Below, piece by piece: positions 8,245 through 16,711 of a DNA stretch of 64,000 bases. The stretch is from Alphaproteobacteria bacterium (lineage in GTDB: Bacteria > Pseudomonadota > Alphaproteobacteria > UBA8366 > Aestuariispiraceae). The stretch spans positions 310,001 through 374,000 of the forward strand of contig JANSXE010000002.1 of the NCBI GenBank assembly GCA_024743195.1, given 5' to 3'. The position numbers and the translations under genes were made by a program. The notes below the pieces were generated by a model that ran no database searches, had not been told where the DNA came from, and was given only the letters and a program-made list of their open reading frames with translations. How positions within the stretch are numbered: the first letter of the stretch is position 1; every line of letters starts with the position of its first letter.

Positions 8245-9680
8245 CCGCGCCCGCTGACCGCGACCCGATCCCGCGACCCGCCGACGGCGACGCAGCCGAG
8301 CCGTCGGAGGCGGAGGCGCTGGGCAGGCCGCATCGGCCGTCGCCGCCGCTCGGCGAGCCGCAGGCCGGCGGCGGCGCAGCGGCGCGCGGCCTGTCGCCGC
8401 AACGGGTGGCGATCCACCCGCGCACCCTGCTGCTGATCCGCTGGATCGCCGTGCTGGGTCAGTTCATCGCTGTGCTGACGGTGCATGACGCGCTCGGGTT
8501 CGACGTCGCCCTGCTCGAGTGCTTCCTGACGATCGGGGCGCTGGCGCTTTCGAACCTCTGGCTCTGGATCACCGCCCCGCCCGGGCCCGGCCGCATGGCG
8601 GAAGAGCGCACGGCGATCGTCATGGCCTTCGATCTGGTGCAGCTCGGCGCGCTGCTCGGCTTTACCGGCGGGCTCACCAACCCCTTCTCGATCCTGATCC
8701 TCGGGCCGGTGGTGGTGGCGGCGACGATCCTGTCGCGGCGCTCGGCGGCCTGGATCATCGCGTTGGCGTTGTTCGTCGCGACGGGGCTCTCCTTCGCGCA
8801 TTATCCTCTGCCCTGGGGCGAGGAGCCCTTGTCGCTGTCGCCGACCTACGTGCTGGGCCTGTGGACGGCGATCACCGTGTCGCTGGTCTTCATCGGCGGC
8901 TACATCTGGTCGGTGACGGACGATTCGCGCCGGCTCTCGGCCGCGCTGGGCGAGACGGAGGCGGCGCTGGCGCGGGAGCGGGAGACCTCGGCGGTCGGGG
9001 CGCTCGCGGCGGCGGCGGCGCACGAGCTGGGCTCGCCGCTCGCCACCATTGCGGTGGCGACGAAGGAGTTGAAGGCGGAGGTCCACCCCGACGATCCGCT
9101 GCGCGAGGACATCGACCTGCTGCACGAGCAGTCCGAGCGCTGCCGCGAGATCCTGGCGGGCCTCGCGCGGCGGCCGGCGGGCGGCGCGGGAGGCGCGGCC
9201 GATCCCTTCGAGCGCCTGTCCTTGACCGCGTTGCTGGAGGCGGCGGCGGAGAACCATGTGCCCGACGGCGTCGCGCTGGCGATCCAGACGGAGCCGGGGG
9301 CCAAGGGCCCCGAGCCGGAGGTCGCGCGCCGACCCGAACTGCTGCACGGTCTCGGCAATCTGATCGCGAACGCCGGACAGTTCGCGCGCAGCCGGGTCGA
9401 CATCCGCCTCGCCTGGAGCGAGGAGCGCGTGCGCATCGCGGTCAAGGACGACGGACCCGGCTTCGCGCCGCAGATCCTGCAGGCGCTGGGCGAACCCTAC
9501 ATGTCGAGCCGCGCCGGCCGGGAAGGGCATCTCGGGCTCGGCGTCTTCATCGCCACGACGCTGCTGGAGTCCATCGGCGGGCGGCTCGCCTTCCAGAATC
9601 GCCGCGGGGCGGAGGTTTTCGTGGAGTTCCCGCGCGCTGCGCTGGCTTCCGCGGGCGGCGCGCCTAAGTTAGACGGGTGA
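8241..9680 (+). CDS. regB: redox-sensing histidine kinase, RegB/PrrB/ActS family
   Basis: Membrane sensor kinase of 479 residues that phosphorylates RegA in response to the redox state of the quinone pool and cytoplasm. Residues about 60-235 hold six hydrophobic segments and the quinone-site signature GGLTNPF at 143-149. The H-box AAAAHELGSPLATI has phospho-His261. The redox box SERCREIL carries Cys301, matching the regulatory Cys265 of Rhodobacter RegB. The C-terminal ATPase domain has the N-box LIANAGQFA, DDGPGF and GHLGLGVFI. ATGA overlap with the upstream kinase and 64 bp to regA: here both partners are collinear, unlike the Rhodobacter order with senC/sco. Confidence 0.95.
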   Translation: MTAPADRDPIPRPADGDAAEPSEAEALGRPHRPSPPLGEPQAGGGAAARGLSPQRVAIHPRTLLLIRWIAVLGQFIAVLTVHDALGFDVALLECFLTIGALALSNLWLWITAPPGPGRMAEERTAIVMAFDLVQLGALLGFTGGLTNPFSILILGPVVVAATILSRRSAAWIIALALFVATGLSFAHYPLPWGEEPLSLSPTYVLGLWTAITVSLVFIGGYIWSVTDDSRRLSAALGETEAALARERETSAVGALAAAAAHELGSPLATIAVATKELKAEVHPDDPLREDIDLLHEQSERCREILAGLARRPAGGAGGAADPFERLSLTALLEAAAENHVPDGVALAIQTEPGAKGPEPEVARRPELLHGLGNLIANAGQFARSRVDIRLAWSEERVRIAVKDDGPGFAPQILQALGEPYMSSRAGREGHLGLGVFIATTLLESIGGRLAFQNRRGAEVFVEFPRAALASAGGAPKLDG

Positions 9681-9744
9681 GGCGATCGCGGCGCAGCGCC
9701 CCGAAAGAGGCGCCGGAGACATAACCGATCGACGAGGTGGACGA

Positions 9745-10305
9745 ATGACGGCGGAAGCGGTGAGAACGACGGCGCCGGAGCGCACGCTCCTGATCGTGGA
9801 CGACGACGCCCCCCTGCGGCGGCGGCTGGTCCGCGCGATGGAGGGCCGGGGCTTCGCCGTCGCGGATGCGGAGAGCGTGGCCGAAGGGGTCGCCGCGGCG
9901 GCGAGCAGCCCGCCCGCCTATGCGGTGGTCGACATGCGGCTGGAAGACGGCAACGGGCTGGAGGTGGTCGACGCCTTGCGCGCGGCGCGGCCCGACATGC
10001 GCATCGTGATGCTGACCGGCTACGGCAACATCGCCAGCGCCGTCACCGCGGTAAAGCGCGGCGCGGTGGATTACCTGTCGAAGCCGGCCGACGCCGACCA
10101 GATCGCCGACGCGCTGCTGGCCGAGGGCGAGCGCGAGCTGCCCCCGCCGCCGGCGGAGCCGATGTCGGCCGACCGCGTGCGCTGGGAGCATATCCAGCGG
10201 GTGTTCGAGCAGTGCGAGCGCAACGTCTCGGAGACCGCGCGGCGGCTCAAGATGCACCGCCGCACGCTGCAGCGCATCCTGAACAAGCATGCGCCGCGCG
10301 GCTGA
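9745..10305 (+). CDS. regA: redox response regulator, RegA/PrrA/ActR family
   Basis: DNA-binding response regulator of 186 residues, the normal RegA length. The receiver domain has IVDDDAPLR, phospho-acceptor Asp63 in VVDMRLEDGNG, and the switch LTGYGNIAS with SKPAD. A proline linker (PPPPAEP) leads to the Fis-type helix-turn-helix VSETARRLKMHRRTLQRIL, which is nearly invariant in this family. Partner of RegB; in related bacteria it controls respiration, nitrogen fixation, carbon fixation and cytochrome genes. The ccm locus 27 kb away is a plausible but unproven target. Confidence 0.96.
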   Translation: MTAEAVRTTAPERTLLIVDDDAPLRRRLVRAMEGRGFAVADAESVAEGVAAAASSPPAYAVVDMRLEDGNGLEVVDALRAARPDMRIVMLTGYGNIASAVTAVKRGAVDYLSKPADADQIADALLAEGERELPPPPAEPMSADRVRWEHIQRVFEQCERNVSETARRLKMHRRTLQRILNKHAPRG

Positions 10306-10419
10306 CGCCGCAGACGCGCCCCCCGCCCCCCCGAACAAGCGCGCCCCCGGTCCGCGCGCCGGGACGGCCAGAGGCGGTTGTCGAGCGCGGGCGACGCCCC
10401 GCCACCCCGGAGGCCGGCG

Positions 10420-11364
10420 ATGAGCGCGCCGCTCTTCACCCGCTATCTGGCCGTCGACTGGTCGGCGGCGGCGCGGCCTGCGCGCGGCAAGGACTCGATC
10501 TGGATCGCGGAGGCCGTGCGCCCGGCGGACGGCGACGCCCGGCGGACGCTGCTGGAGAACCCGGCCACCCGCGCCGAGGCGACGCAGCGCTTGATCGAGA
10601 TCGCGGCCGCTCGTCTCGACGCCGGCGAGCGGGTGCTGATCGGCTTCGACTTCCCTTTCGGCTACCCGGACGGCACGGCGCGGGCGCTGGACCTCGCCGG
10701 CGGGCTGGAGTGGCGCAAACTCTGGGCGGCGCTCGGCGATCTGCTGGAGGATCGCGACGACAATTCCAACAACCGCTTCGAGGCGGCGGACGCCCTGAAC
10801 CGTCGCCTCACCGGCGAGGCCTTTCCCTTCTGGGGATGTCCCGACAGCCGCGCAGCGCCGCATCTCAAAGCGCGCGGTCGGCGGCCGCACGGGCCGGACG
10901 ATCTGGCGGAGCGGCGCTTGGTCGAGCGCCGCGTCGGCCGGACAAAACCGGTCTGGCAGTTGTATGGGAACGGATCGGTGGGAAGCCAGGCGCTGACGGG
11001 CGTTCCGCGCGTCTGGGCGATCCGCACCCATGCGGCGCTCGCCTTCCGCGCGCAGATCTGGCCGTTCGAGACCGGGCTGACCGACGCCCCGCAGGGCGCG
11101 TTGATCCTGGCGGAGCTCTATCCGAGCCTCGTGGAGCCGGAGCCGCTCGCCGGAAAGCCGAAGGATGCGGGCCAGGTCTCCGCCGTCGCCAAGGCGCTGG
11201 CGCGGCTGGACGGCGCCGGACGGCTCGCCCCGCTGTTCGCCGGCGACCCGGCGCTGACCCCGGCCGAACGTGCGGCGGTGGAACGGGAGGAGGCCTGGAT
11301 CCTCGGCGTCACGGACGGCCCGGCGCTTTCCGACGATCGTGTAAGGATCGGAGGGGCGGCCTGA
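10420..11364 (+). CDS. DUF429-like protein
   Basis: Protein of 314 residues with the start YLAVDWSAAARPARGKDSI and acidic motif LIGFDFPFGYPDG. These resemble the DUF429/RNase H-like group, whose Asp residues could bind a metal, but no reaction is established. The ATG at 10420 is preferred to an in-frame ATG at 10378 because GGAGG lies just upstream (about 10409-10413). Its TGA shares one base with the ATG of cobH (TGATG), so the two are translationally coupled. A role linked to corrin synthesis is only suggested by this context. Confidence 0.7.
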   Translation: MSAPLFTRYLAVDWSAAARPARGKDSIWIAEAVRPADGDARRTLLENPATRAEATQRLIEIAAARLDAGERVLIGFDFPFGYPDGTARALDLAGGLEWRKLWAALGDLLEDRDDNSNNRFEAADALNRRLTGEAFPFWGCPDSRAAPHLKARGRRPHGPDDLAERRLVERRVGRTKPVWQLYGNGSVGSQALTGVPRVWAIRTHAALAFRAQIWPFETGLTDAPQGALILAELYPSLVEPEPLAGKPKDAGQVSAVAKALARLDGAGRLAPLFAGDPALTPAERAAVEREEAWILGVTDGPALSDDRVRIGGAA

Positions 11365-12029
11365 TGGAGCGGTCAGCGGCTTCCTGCGACTATCTGCGCG
11401 ACCCCGCGTCGATCGAACGGGAGAGCGTCCGCCGCGCCCGGGACGCGACCGATCTGTCCGCCCTGCCGGCGGCGCTGCATCCGCTGGCCCTGCGGCTCGT
11501 GCAGGCGACGGGGCGCCCGGAGATCGTCGCAGCGCTGCGCTGGCGCGACGGCGCGGCGGCGGCCGGGCGGGCGGCGCTTGCGGCCGGCGCGCCGATCCTG
11601 GCGGACAGCAAGACGGTCGCGGCGGGGATCGCACGCGACCGCCTGCCGCCCGGCTGCGAGGCGCTGTGCCTGCTCGACGCGCCGGGCGTCGCGGGAACGG
11701 CGGTTCGGCGCAAAACCACGCGCTCCGCCGCGCAAGTCGATTGTTGGAGCCCGTGGCTCGCAGGCGCGGTGGTCGCGATCGGCAATGCGCCGACGGCGCT
11801 CTTCGCGCTTCTCGAGGCGTTGGCGGCCGGCGCGCCGAAGCCGGCGCTGGTGCTGGGCTTCCCGGTCGGCTTCGTCGGCGCCGCGGACTCGAAGCAGGCG
11901 CTGATCGACGCCGCGGACGCGCTGGATCTGCCCTATATCGCGCTCGCCGGGCGGGAGGGCGGCGACGCGCTCGCCGCGGCGGCCGTGAACGCGCTCACCG
12001 AGGCGCTTCCGGAAGAACCGGGCTCATGA
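11364..12029 (+). CDS. cobH: precorrin-8X methylmutase
   Basis: Moves a methyl group from C-11 to C-12 of precorrin-8X to give hydrogenobyrinic acid in the aerobic B12 pathway. The 221 residues match the family: an N-terminal YLRDPASIERES, the conserved ILADSKTVAAGI, RSAAQVDCWSPWL near the active site, VAIGNAPTALFAL and LGFPVGFVGAADSKQ. The product is cytoplasmic. It is isolated from the cobS-cobU cluster 5 kb away and preceded by the DUF429 gene with a 1-bp overlap. It converges with the efflux gene after 40 bp. Confidence 0.93.
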   Translation: MERSAASCDYLRDPASIERESVRRARDATDLSALPAALHPLALRLVQATGRPEIVAALRWRDGAAAAGRAALAAGAPILADSKTVAAGIARDRLPPGCEALCLLDAPGVAGTAVRRKTTRSAAQVDCWSPWLAGAVVAIGNAPTALFALLEALAAGAPKPALVLGFPVGFVGAADSKQALIDAADALDLPYIALAGREGGDALAAAAVNALTEALPEEPGS

Positions 12030-12069
12030 CGGCGGCCGAGACGGGGGCCGAGACGGGAGCCAACGGGGG

Positions 12070-13299
12070 TTAAGACGCCTCCTCGGCCTCCGCCGGGTCG
12101 GGCGCGCCGCGGATCATCGCGAGGTGGGCGAGCAGCGCGCCGACGCCCGAGAGCGCGATCGCGAGCGCCATCGGGCCGGCCGTGCCGTCGAAGCCCCAGC
12201 CGACCGCCAACCCCACGAAGGCGGCGATCCCGTACTGCGTCGCGCCGATCAGCGAGGAGGCGGCCCCCGCCTTGGTCGGAAACGGTCCGATGGCGCCGGC
12301 CTGCGCGCTCGGCAGCACGATCCCCATGCCGACCATGTAAAGGATCATCGGGGCCAGGATGGTCGCGATGGTCGCCGCCTCCAGCGCGACCGCCGCGATC
12401 ATGGCGAGACCGGTCACCGCATTCACCGCCGCGCCGAGCGCGACCGCCCGCACCGGCCCGACGGTGAGCCGAGAGGCGATCTGCGCGCCGGCGATGAAGC
12501 CGAAGACGATCGAGGCGAAGCAATAGCCGTAGACGTCCGGCGCAAGCCCGAAGATCTCGATGAAGACGAAGCTGGAGCCGGAGATCCAGGCGAACAGCCC
12601 GGCGTAGCTGAAGGTCGCGGCCAGGGCGAAGCCGCTGAACTGTCGATGGCGCAACAACCCGGCGAAGGTGCGGCCGATGCGCGCCGGGCTGATCGGCTGC
12701 CCGTCCGGCGCGCGGTTGGTCTCCTGCAGCAGCAGGACCACGCCGACGAGCGCGAGCCCGCCCGCCAGGCTCAAGGCCGCGAAACAGGCCTGCCAGCCGA
12801 AGGCGTCGGTCAGCAGGCCGCCGATCGCCGGGCCGATCGCGGGCGCGAGCCCCATGGCCGCGGCGATCTTGGCGAGAACCCGGCCCGAGGCCTCCCGCCC
12901 GTGCACGTCGCGCACCACCGCGCGCGCGATCACCTGGCCGGCGCAGCCGCCGACGCCTTGCAGGAAGCGGCCGACGATCAGCCATTCGATCGAGGGCGCC
13001 AGCAGGCACAGGATCGAGGCCGCAAAATAGAGCGCCGTCCCGCCGATCAGCGGCGCGCGGCGCCCGAACCGGTCGCTCAGAGGGCCATAGATCAGCTGGC
13101 TCGCCGCGAACGCGACCATGTAGACGGAGAGCGTCAACTGGATCGTCGGCACATCCGTGTCGAACGCCCGCTGCATGGAGGGCAGCGAGGGCAGGTACAG
13201 GTCGGTCGAGATCGGCCCGAGCGCCACAAGCAGCACCAGAAGCGTCGTGACGAGCCGTCCCGCGGGATCCGGCTTGCCGGAGGGCGCGGGGGCGTTCAT
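12070..13299 (-). CDS. Bcr/CflA family drug efflux MFS transporter (second of a tandem pair)
   Basis: Inner-membrane proton-driven exporter of 409 residues with 12 predicted hydrophobic segments. Typical of the DHA1 Bcr/CflA group are TDLYLPSLPSM in helix 1, the loop YGPLSDRFGRR (motif A), GRFLQGVGGCAG in helix 4 and GPAIGGLLTDAFGW (motif C, antiporter signature). Its ATG overlaps the TGA of the upstream paralogue by 4 bp. Substrates in the family include bicyclomycin, chloramphenicol and sulfonamides; the specificity here is not readable. Confidence 0.92.
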   Translation of the reverse strand: MNAPAPSGKPDPAGRLVTTLLVLLVALGPISTDLYLPSLPSMQRAFDTDVPTIQLTLSVYMVAFAASQLIYGPLSDRFGRRAPLIGGTALYFAASILCLLAPSIEWLIVGRFLQGVGGCAGQVIARAVVRDVHGREASGRVLAKIAAAMGLAPAIGPAIGGLLTDAFGWQACFAALSLAGGLALVGVVLLLQETNRAPDGQPISPARIGRTFAGLLRHRQFSGFALAATFSYAGLFAWISGSSFVFIEIFGLAPDVYGYCFASIVFGFIAGAQIASRLTVGPVRAVALGAAVNAVTGLAMIAAVALEAATIATILAPMILYMVGMGIVLPSAQAGAIGPFPTKAGAASSLIGATQYGIAAFVGLAVGWGFDGTAGPMALAIALSGVGALLAHLAMIRGAPDPAEAEEAS

Positions 13300-14513
13300 C
13301 GCGGGCTCTCTCCGGGATGCGGGCCGCCGGTCATCGCCGGGGCGCCCGGCCGGGCCAGCGTCAGATAGCCGAGCAGCGCCGCCAGGCTGAGCCCCAGCAC
13401 GACATAGCCGAGCGTCTCGGCCGTGCCGTCATAGACGAGCTGGACCAGCAGGCTCGCCCCGCCGGCCGCGCTCATCTGGATGAAGCCCAGCATGGCCGAC
13501 GCGCTGCCCGCGACCCGCGGGAAGGGACCCAGCGCACCGGCCAGACTCTGCGGCAGCGTCAGCCCGAAGCCCAGCGTGTAGAGCGTCATCGGCCCCAGAA
13601 CCCGCGCGACGCTGAGCGTCCCCGCCAGCGCGATCAGCAAGAGCGCGCCGGCGACCGCAAGCCCGGTTCCGACCAGGATCACGGTCCGCCGGCTGAGCCG
13701 CCCGGCGACGCGGCCCGACAGATAGGAGCCTGCGGCGTAGCCGATCACCGTGAAGACCATCAGGAAGCCGAAGACGTCCGCCGCGATCCCCAACTCGCCG
13801 ATGAAGAGGAAGGGCGCGTCCGCGAAATAGCCGAAGAAGCCGCCGAAGACGAGGCCGCCCGCCAGCGCATGGCCGAGATAGATCCGGTTGCGCAACAGCT
13901 CGCCATAGATCCGCACGAGCCGAGTTGGGCGCACCGCGCCGGGCAGCCGCTCCGATAGGGTCTCGCGCAGCCGGGCGCCGCTCACCGCCAGCAGCGCCGC
14001 CCCGACCGCGGCCAGCGCCAGGAAGGCCGATGGCCAGCCGAACTGCGCCTGCAGCATGCCGCCCAGGATCGGGGCCAGCGCCGGCACGAGCGCGAGCGCC
14101 GTGCCGACCAGCGCGAAGGCGCGCGCCGCCGCCTCGCCCTCGAACAGGTCGCGCACCACGGCGCGGCCGACCACCGGCCCGGCGCAGGCGGCGAAGCCCT
14201 GCAGGAACCGGCCCAGCGTCAGGGCCTCGATGCTCGGCGCCGCCGCGCAGAACAGCCCCGCCGCGGTGTAGGCGACGAGCCCGCCCAGGAGCACCGGGCG
14301 CCGACCCAACTGGTCGCTGAGGGGGCCGATGACGAGTTGCGCGACCGCGAAGCCGGCCAGGAAGCTGGTGAGCGTGCGCTGCGCCGCCGCCGGCGACGTT
14401 TGCATCTCCGCCGCGATCGCCGGCAGCGAGGGCGTGTAGAGCGACATCGACAGGGCGCCGAGCGAGACCAGCGCGGTGATGAGGGCGAGCGTGGCGGCGG
14501 ACTGACGGCTCAT
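13296..14513 (-). CDS. Bcr/CflA family drug efflux MFS transporter (first of a tandem pair)
   Basis: Transporter of 405 residues, paralogous to its downstream neighbour in length and motif order: MSLYTPSLPAI, IGPLSDQLGRR, GRFLQGFAACAGPVVGRAVVRD and PILGGMLQAQFGW. The two genes overlap by 4 bp and must be translated together. An old tandem duplication is the likely origin, since the sequences are clearly diverged. Whether each protein works alone or the pair splits substrates cannot be told. Confidence 0.92.
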   Translation of the reverse strand: MSRQSAATLALITALVSLGALSMSLYTPSLPAIAAEMQTSPAAAQRTLTSFLAGFAVAQLVIGPLSDQLGRRPVLLGGLVAYTAAGLFCAAAPSIEALTLGRFLQGFAACAGPVVGRAVVRDLFEGEAAARAFALVGTALALVPALAPILGGMLQAQFGWPSAFLALAAVGAALLAVSGARLRETLSERLPGAVRPTRLVRIYGELLRNRIYLGHALAGGLVFGGFFGYFADAPFLFIGELGIAADVFGFLMVFTVIGYAAGSYLSGRVAGRLSRRTVILVGTGLAVAGALLLIALAGTLSVARVLGPMTLYTLGFGLTLPQSLAGALGPFPRVAGSASAMLGFIQMSAAGGASLLVQLVYDGTAETLGYVVLGLSLAALLGYLTLARPGAPAMTGGPHPGESPR

Positions 14514-14534
14514 CGAACGGACCCGGCGCGGCTC

Positions 14535-15308
14535 TCAGCCGATCCGATGCAGCCGCTGGCCGTGGGCGCGCAGCCAGGCCCGGCTGTCCCGCGGGGCCGG
14601 CGCGATCTGCGCGACCGTCGCCCAGAAGGCGGGGGAATGGTTCATGTGGCGCAGATGGGCGACCTCGTGGGCCACCACGTAATCCAGGATTTCCGGCGGG
14701 CAGTAGATCAGCCGCCAGGAGAAATTCAGATCGCCGGCCGCCGTGCAACTCCCCCACCGCGTGCTCTGGTCGCGCAGCACGATGCGGCCGGCGCGCACGC
14801 CGAGCGCCGCCGCCTTCTCCGCGACCAGCGGCCGGATCGCGGCCCGCGCCTCGCGTTTCATGAAATCCGCGACCCGTCGCGGCAGATGCTCCGCGGCGCC
14901 GGCGACGGCGAGCGTCGGCGCCCCGTCCGGCCCGGCCTCGACCCGCACGGCGCCGCGGCCGCGGGCCGCCGCATCGTGGCGGATCAGATGCTCGACGCCG
15001 CGAAAGGGCGTGAGGGCGCCGGCGGCGAAGGGAACCTTCGGGGGCAACGCGTCGAGCTGCGCGAGCGCCCAGCCCGCCTGCTCCTGCAGGAAGGCGAGGC
15101 CCGTGCGTTCCGCCGTGCGCGGCGGCAGGGTGAGGACCAGCGCGTCGCGCCGGGGATCGATCCGCAGCCCGATGCGGCGCGCGCGGGCGTGGCGGCGCAG
15201 GATCAGGGGCACGGCGCGGCCCGCCAGATCGATCACGCGCTCGCTCTCCCCGCTTCGGGGGTCGGAGGCCGCAGGCGGCGCGGCGCGCAGTGATCGGCGG
15301 AAGAACAT
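14535..15308 (-). CDS. YgjP/DUF45-type M48-like zinc metalloprotease
   Basis: Soluble protein of 257 residues ending in the metallopeptidase core: STRWGSCTAAGDLNFSWRL, then VVAHEVAHLRHMNHSPAFW, which contains the HExxH zinc site (HEVAH) followed by the third ligand region. This is the DUF45 (YgjP-like, SprT-related) pattern. The start at 15308 gives a normal family length. It lies 21 bp behind the efflux pair on the same strand and is divergent from the EamA transporter. The natural substrate is not known for most members. Confidence 0.88.
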   Translation of the reverse strand: MFFRRSLRAAPPAASDPRSGESERVIDLAGRAVPLILRRHARARRIGLRIDPRRDALVLTLPPRTAERTGLAFLQEQAGWALAQLDALPPKVPFAAGALTPFRGVEHLIRHDAAARGRGAVRVEAGPDGAPTLAVAGAAEHLPRRVADFMKREARAAIRPLVAEKAAALGVRAGRIVLRDQSTRWGSCTAAGDLNFSWRLIYCPPEILDYVVAHEVAHLRHMNHSPAFWATVAQIAPAPRDSRAWLRAHGQRLHRIG

Positions 15309-15438
15309 AGGGCGTAAGTAGAGCAAAAGGGGCTGGCGGGAAAGCGCGCCATCCGGCAGGGTGTTTTGCCTTTTCGTCCCGATCCGCACCGTCCGCCCCG
15401 GTCCGATCCGGGGCTTTTCACCCCCAACAGAGGTCCCA

Positions 15439-16419
15439 ATGTCCGGTGACTCCCGCCCCCGAGCCGCCGCCGGCGCAGACGCCGCGGGCGCGCCGAGCCG
15501 TCTCGTCCCAGCGCTGCTGCTGCTGTTCCTGGGGACGATCTGGGGCCTCAACGCGTCGGTCGCCAAGCTGGCGGGGCAGAACGGGGTGCAGCCGATCGGC
15601 CTCGCCGCCTGGCAGATGTCGGGCGCGGCCGTCGTCACCCTGATTGCGGCGCGGGCCGCGGGCTTGCAGGTGCGCTTCGACCGGGCGCATTGGCGCTACT
15701 ATCTGGTGGTGGGGCTGATCGGCACGGCGGCGCCGAACGTCAATATGGTGAACGCGCTGAACCACTTGCCGGCGGGCCTATTGATGATCGGCCTCTCGAC
15801 CGTGCCGCTGTTCAGCTATCTGATGAGCCTTGCCGTGCGCTTGGAGCGCTTCGACCGGCTGCGGCTCGGCGGGGTGCTCTTGGGCTTCGCCGGCGTGCTG
15901 ACGATCGTCCTGCCCGAGGCCAGCCTGCCCGAGGCGGACGACGCGCTCTGGTTCCTGATCGGGCTGTTGACGCCGCTGCTCTACGGCTTCTCCAGCGTGG
16001 CGACGGCGAAGCTGCGGCCGGCGGACGCGTCGTCGCTGCCGCTGGCGGCCGGCATGCTGCTGGTGATCGCGCTGGCGCTCTGGCCGACGGCCTGGGCCGC
16101 CGGGCATGTCTACGCGCCGGGCTGGCCGATCGGGGAGGGGCCGGAGCGGACCGCCGCGCTCGCGCTCGCAGGCGTGATCGCGGTCTCCTCGATCGCCTAC
16201 ATCCTCTATTTCGAGATCGTGCGGATGGCCGGGCCGGTCGCCGTCAGCGTCGTCGGCTACGTCGTCACCTGCACCGGGATCGGCTGGGGCATGCTCTTCT
16301 TCGACGAGCGCCATTCCCCCTTCGTCTGGGCCGGGGTCGCGGTGATCTTCGCCGGCTTGGCGCTGGTCAACAAACGCCAGACGCGCGCGGCGATTCTTGG
16401 GACGGGATCCCCAAATTGA
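15439..16419 (+). CDS. EamA/DMT family transporter
   Basis: Inner-membrane protein of 326 residues with about ten hydrophobic helices in two EamA repeats (first LLLFLGTIWGLNASVAKLAG; second after the PLLYGFSSVATAKL segment). The ATG at 15439 is chosen over 15361 because the extra 26 residues are proline/arginine rich and not family-like. Such proteins usually export small metabolites or amino acids. It is 292 bp upstream of the ATP-grasp gene on the same strand, separated from it by an AT-rich stretch and an intrinsic terminator, so joint transcription is doubtful. Confidence 0.88.
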   Translation: MSGDSRPRAAAGADAAGAPSRLVPALLLLFLGTIWGLNASVAKLAGQNGVQPIGLAAWQMSGAAVVTLIAARAAGLQVRFDRAHWRYYLVVGLIGTAAPNVNMVNALNHLPAGLLMIGLSTVPLFSYLMSLAVRLERFDRLRLGGVLLGFAGVLTIVLPEASLPEADDALWFLIGLLTPLLYGFSSVATAKLRPADASSLPLAAGMLLVIALALWPTAWAAGHVYAPGWPIGEGPERTAALALAGVIAVSSIAYILYFEIVRMAGPVAVSVVGYVVTCTGIGWGMLFFDERHSPFVWAGVAVIFAGLALVNKRQTRAAILGTGSPN

Positions 16420-16510
16420 CCGCAGTCGATTAGACCCGAAGCCTTATTGTAATAAGAAATTTACGCCCTGCCTCTTAAAAATAATTTAGTTAATTTCCTC
16501 TGTATTGATA

Positions 16511-16541
16511 AAGTGTAAACCCAATAACTTCATTTATACTT
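16511..16541. repeat. operator-like inverted repeat in the ATP-grasp leader
   Basis: AAGTGTAAA at 16511-16519 and TTTATACTT at 16533-16541 are inverted copies with one mismatch and a 13-bp spacer. The right arm overlaps the TATACT -10-like hexamer. Its position suits a repressor operator; a weak RNA stem is the alternative. No known regulator consensus was recognised. Confidence 0.45.
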
Positions 16542-16641
16542 CGTATTCTCATGGGGTTGAAATCTCGGCTTAAATGCGCATTCTCTTTGCACGCGTCTCG
16601 CAAGGGGCGTTCGTTTTTTATCATTGTGCGCTTGTCGCCTT

Positions 16642-16675
16642 GGCGCCGACCGGAAGTCGGCGCCGCTTTCTTTTG
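16642..16675 (+). terminator. intrinsic terminator inside the leader of the ATP-grasp gene
   Basis: A perfect 9-bp GC-rich stem (GGCGCCGAC / GTCGGCGCC, arms 16642-16650 and 16656-16664) with a CGGAA loop, followed by GCTTTCTTTT. It ends only about 37 bp before the ATG at 16712, so it would stop transcripts initiated in the AT-rich region before they reach the coding sequence. It is therefore either an attenuator or the 3' end of a roughly 130-nt small RNA. Confidence 0.7.
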
Positions 16676-16697
16676 AAAGAGTCGGCCGACGCGCATG

Positions 16698-16704
16698 AAG
16701 GAGG
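16698..16704 (+). promoter_or_regulatory. strong ribosome binding site deciding the ATP-grasp start
   Basis: AAGGAGG, a full anti-Shine-Dalgarno match, lies 7 nt before the ATG at 16712. Most genes in the window have weaker purine stretches, so this fixes the start and predicts efficient translation. Confidence 0.8.
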
Positions 16705-16711
16705 GTTGAAG

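Larger units (their letters stand above)
16420..16711 (+). promoter_or_regulatory. AT-rich leader/promoter region of the ATP-grasp operon
   Basis: A stretch without a convincing gene and the least GC-rich part of the window (about 16440-16620). It holds a -10-like TATACT at 16535-16540, a 9-bp inverted repeat, and a strong terminator hairpin at 16642-16675 before the ribosome binding site. An in-frame ATG at 16574 would extend the ATP-grasp protein by 46 residues through the hairpin; the strong Shine-Dalgarno before 16712 argues against that start. The region reads as promoter plus regulated leader, or as a small RNA gene in front of the operon. Confidence 0.55.

Noticed and set aside
12070-16419. 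Mobile element or genomic island around the efflux genes
   Set aside because: No transposase, integrase, direct repeats or tRNA insertion site were seen, and base composition matches the neighbours.
16574-16711. 46-residue N-terminal extension or leader peptide of the ATP-grasp protein
   Set aside because: The frame runs through a terminator hairpin and has no ribosome binding site at 16574, while AAGGAGG stands correctly before 16712.
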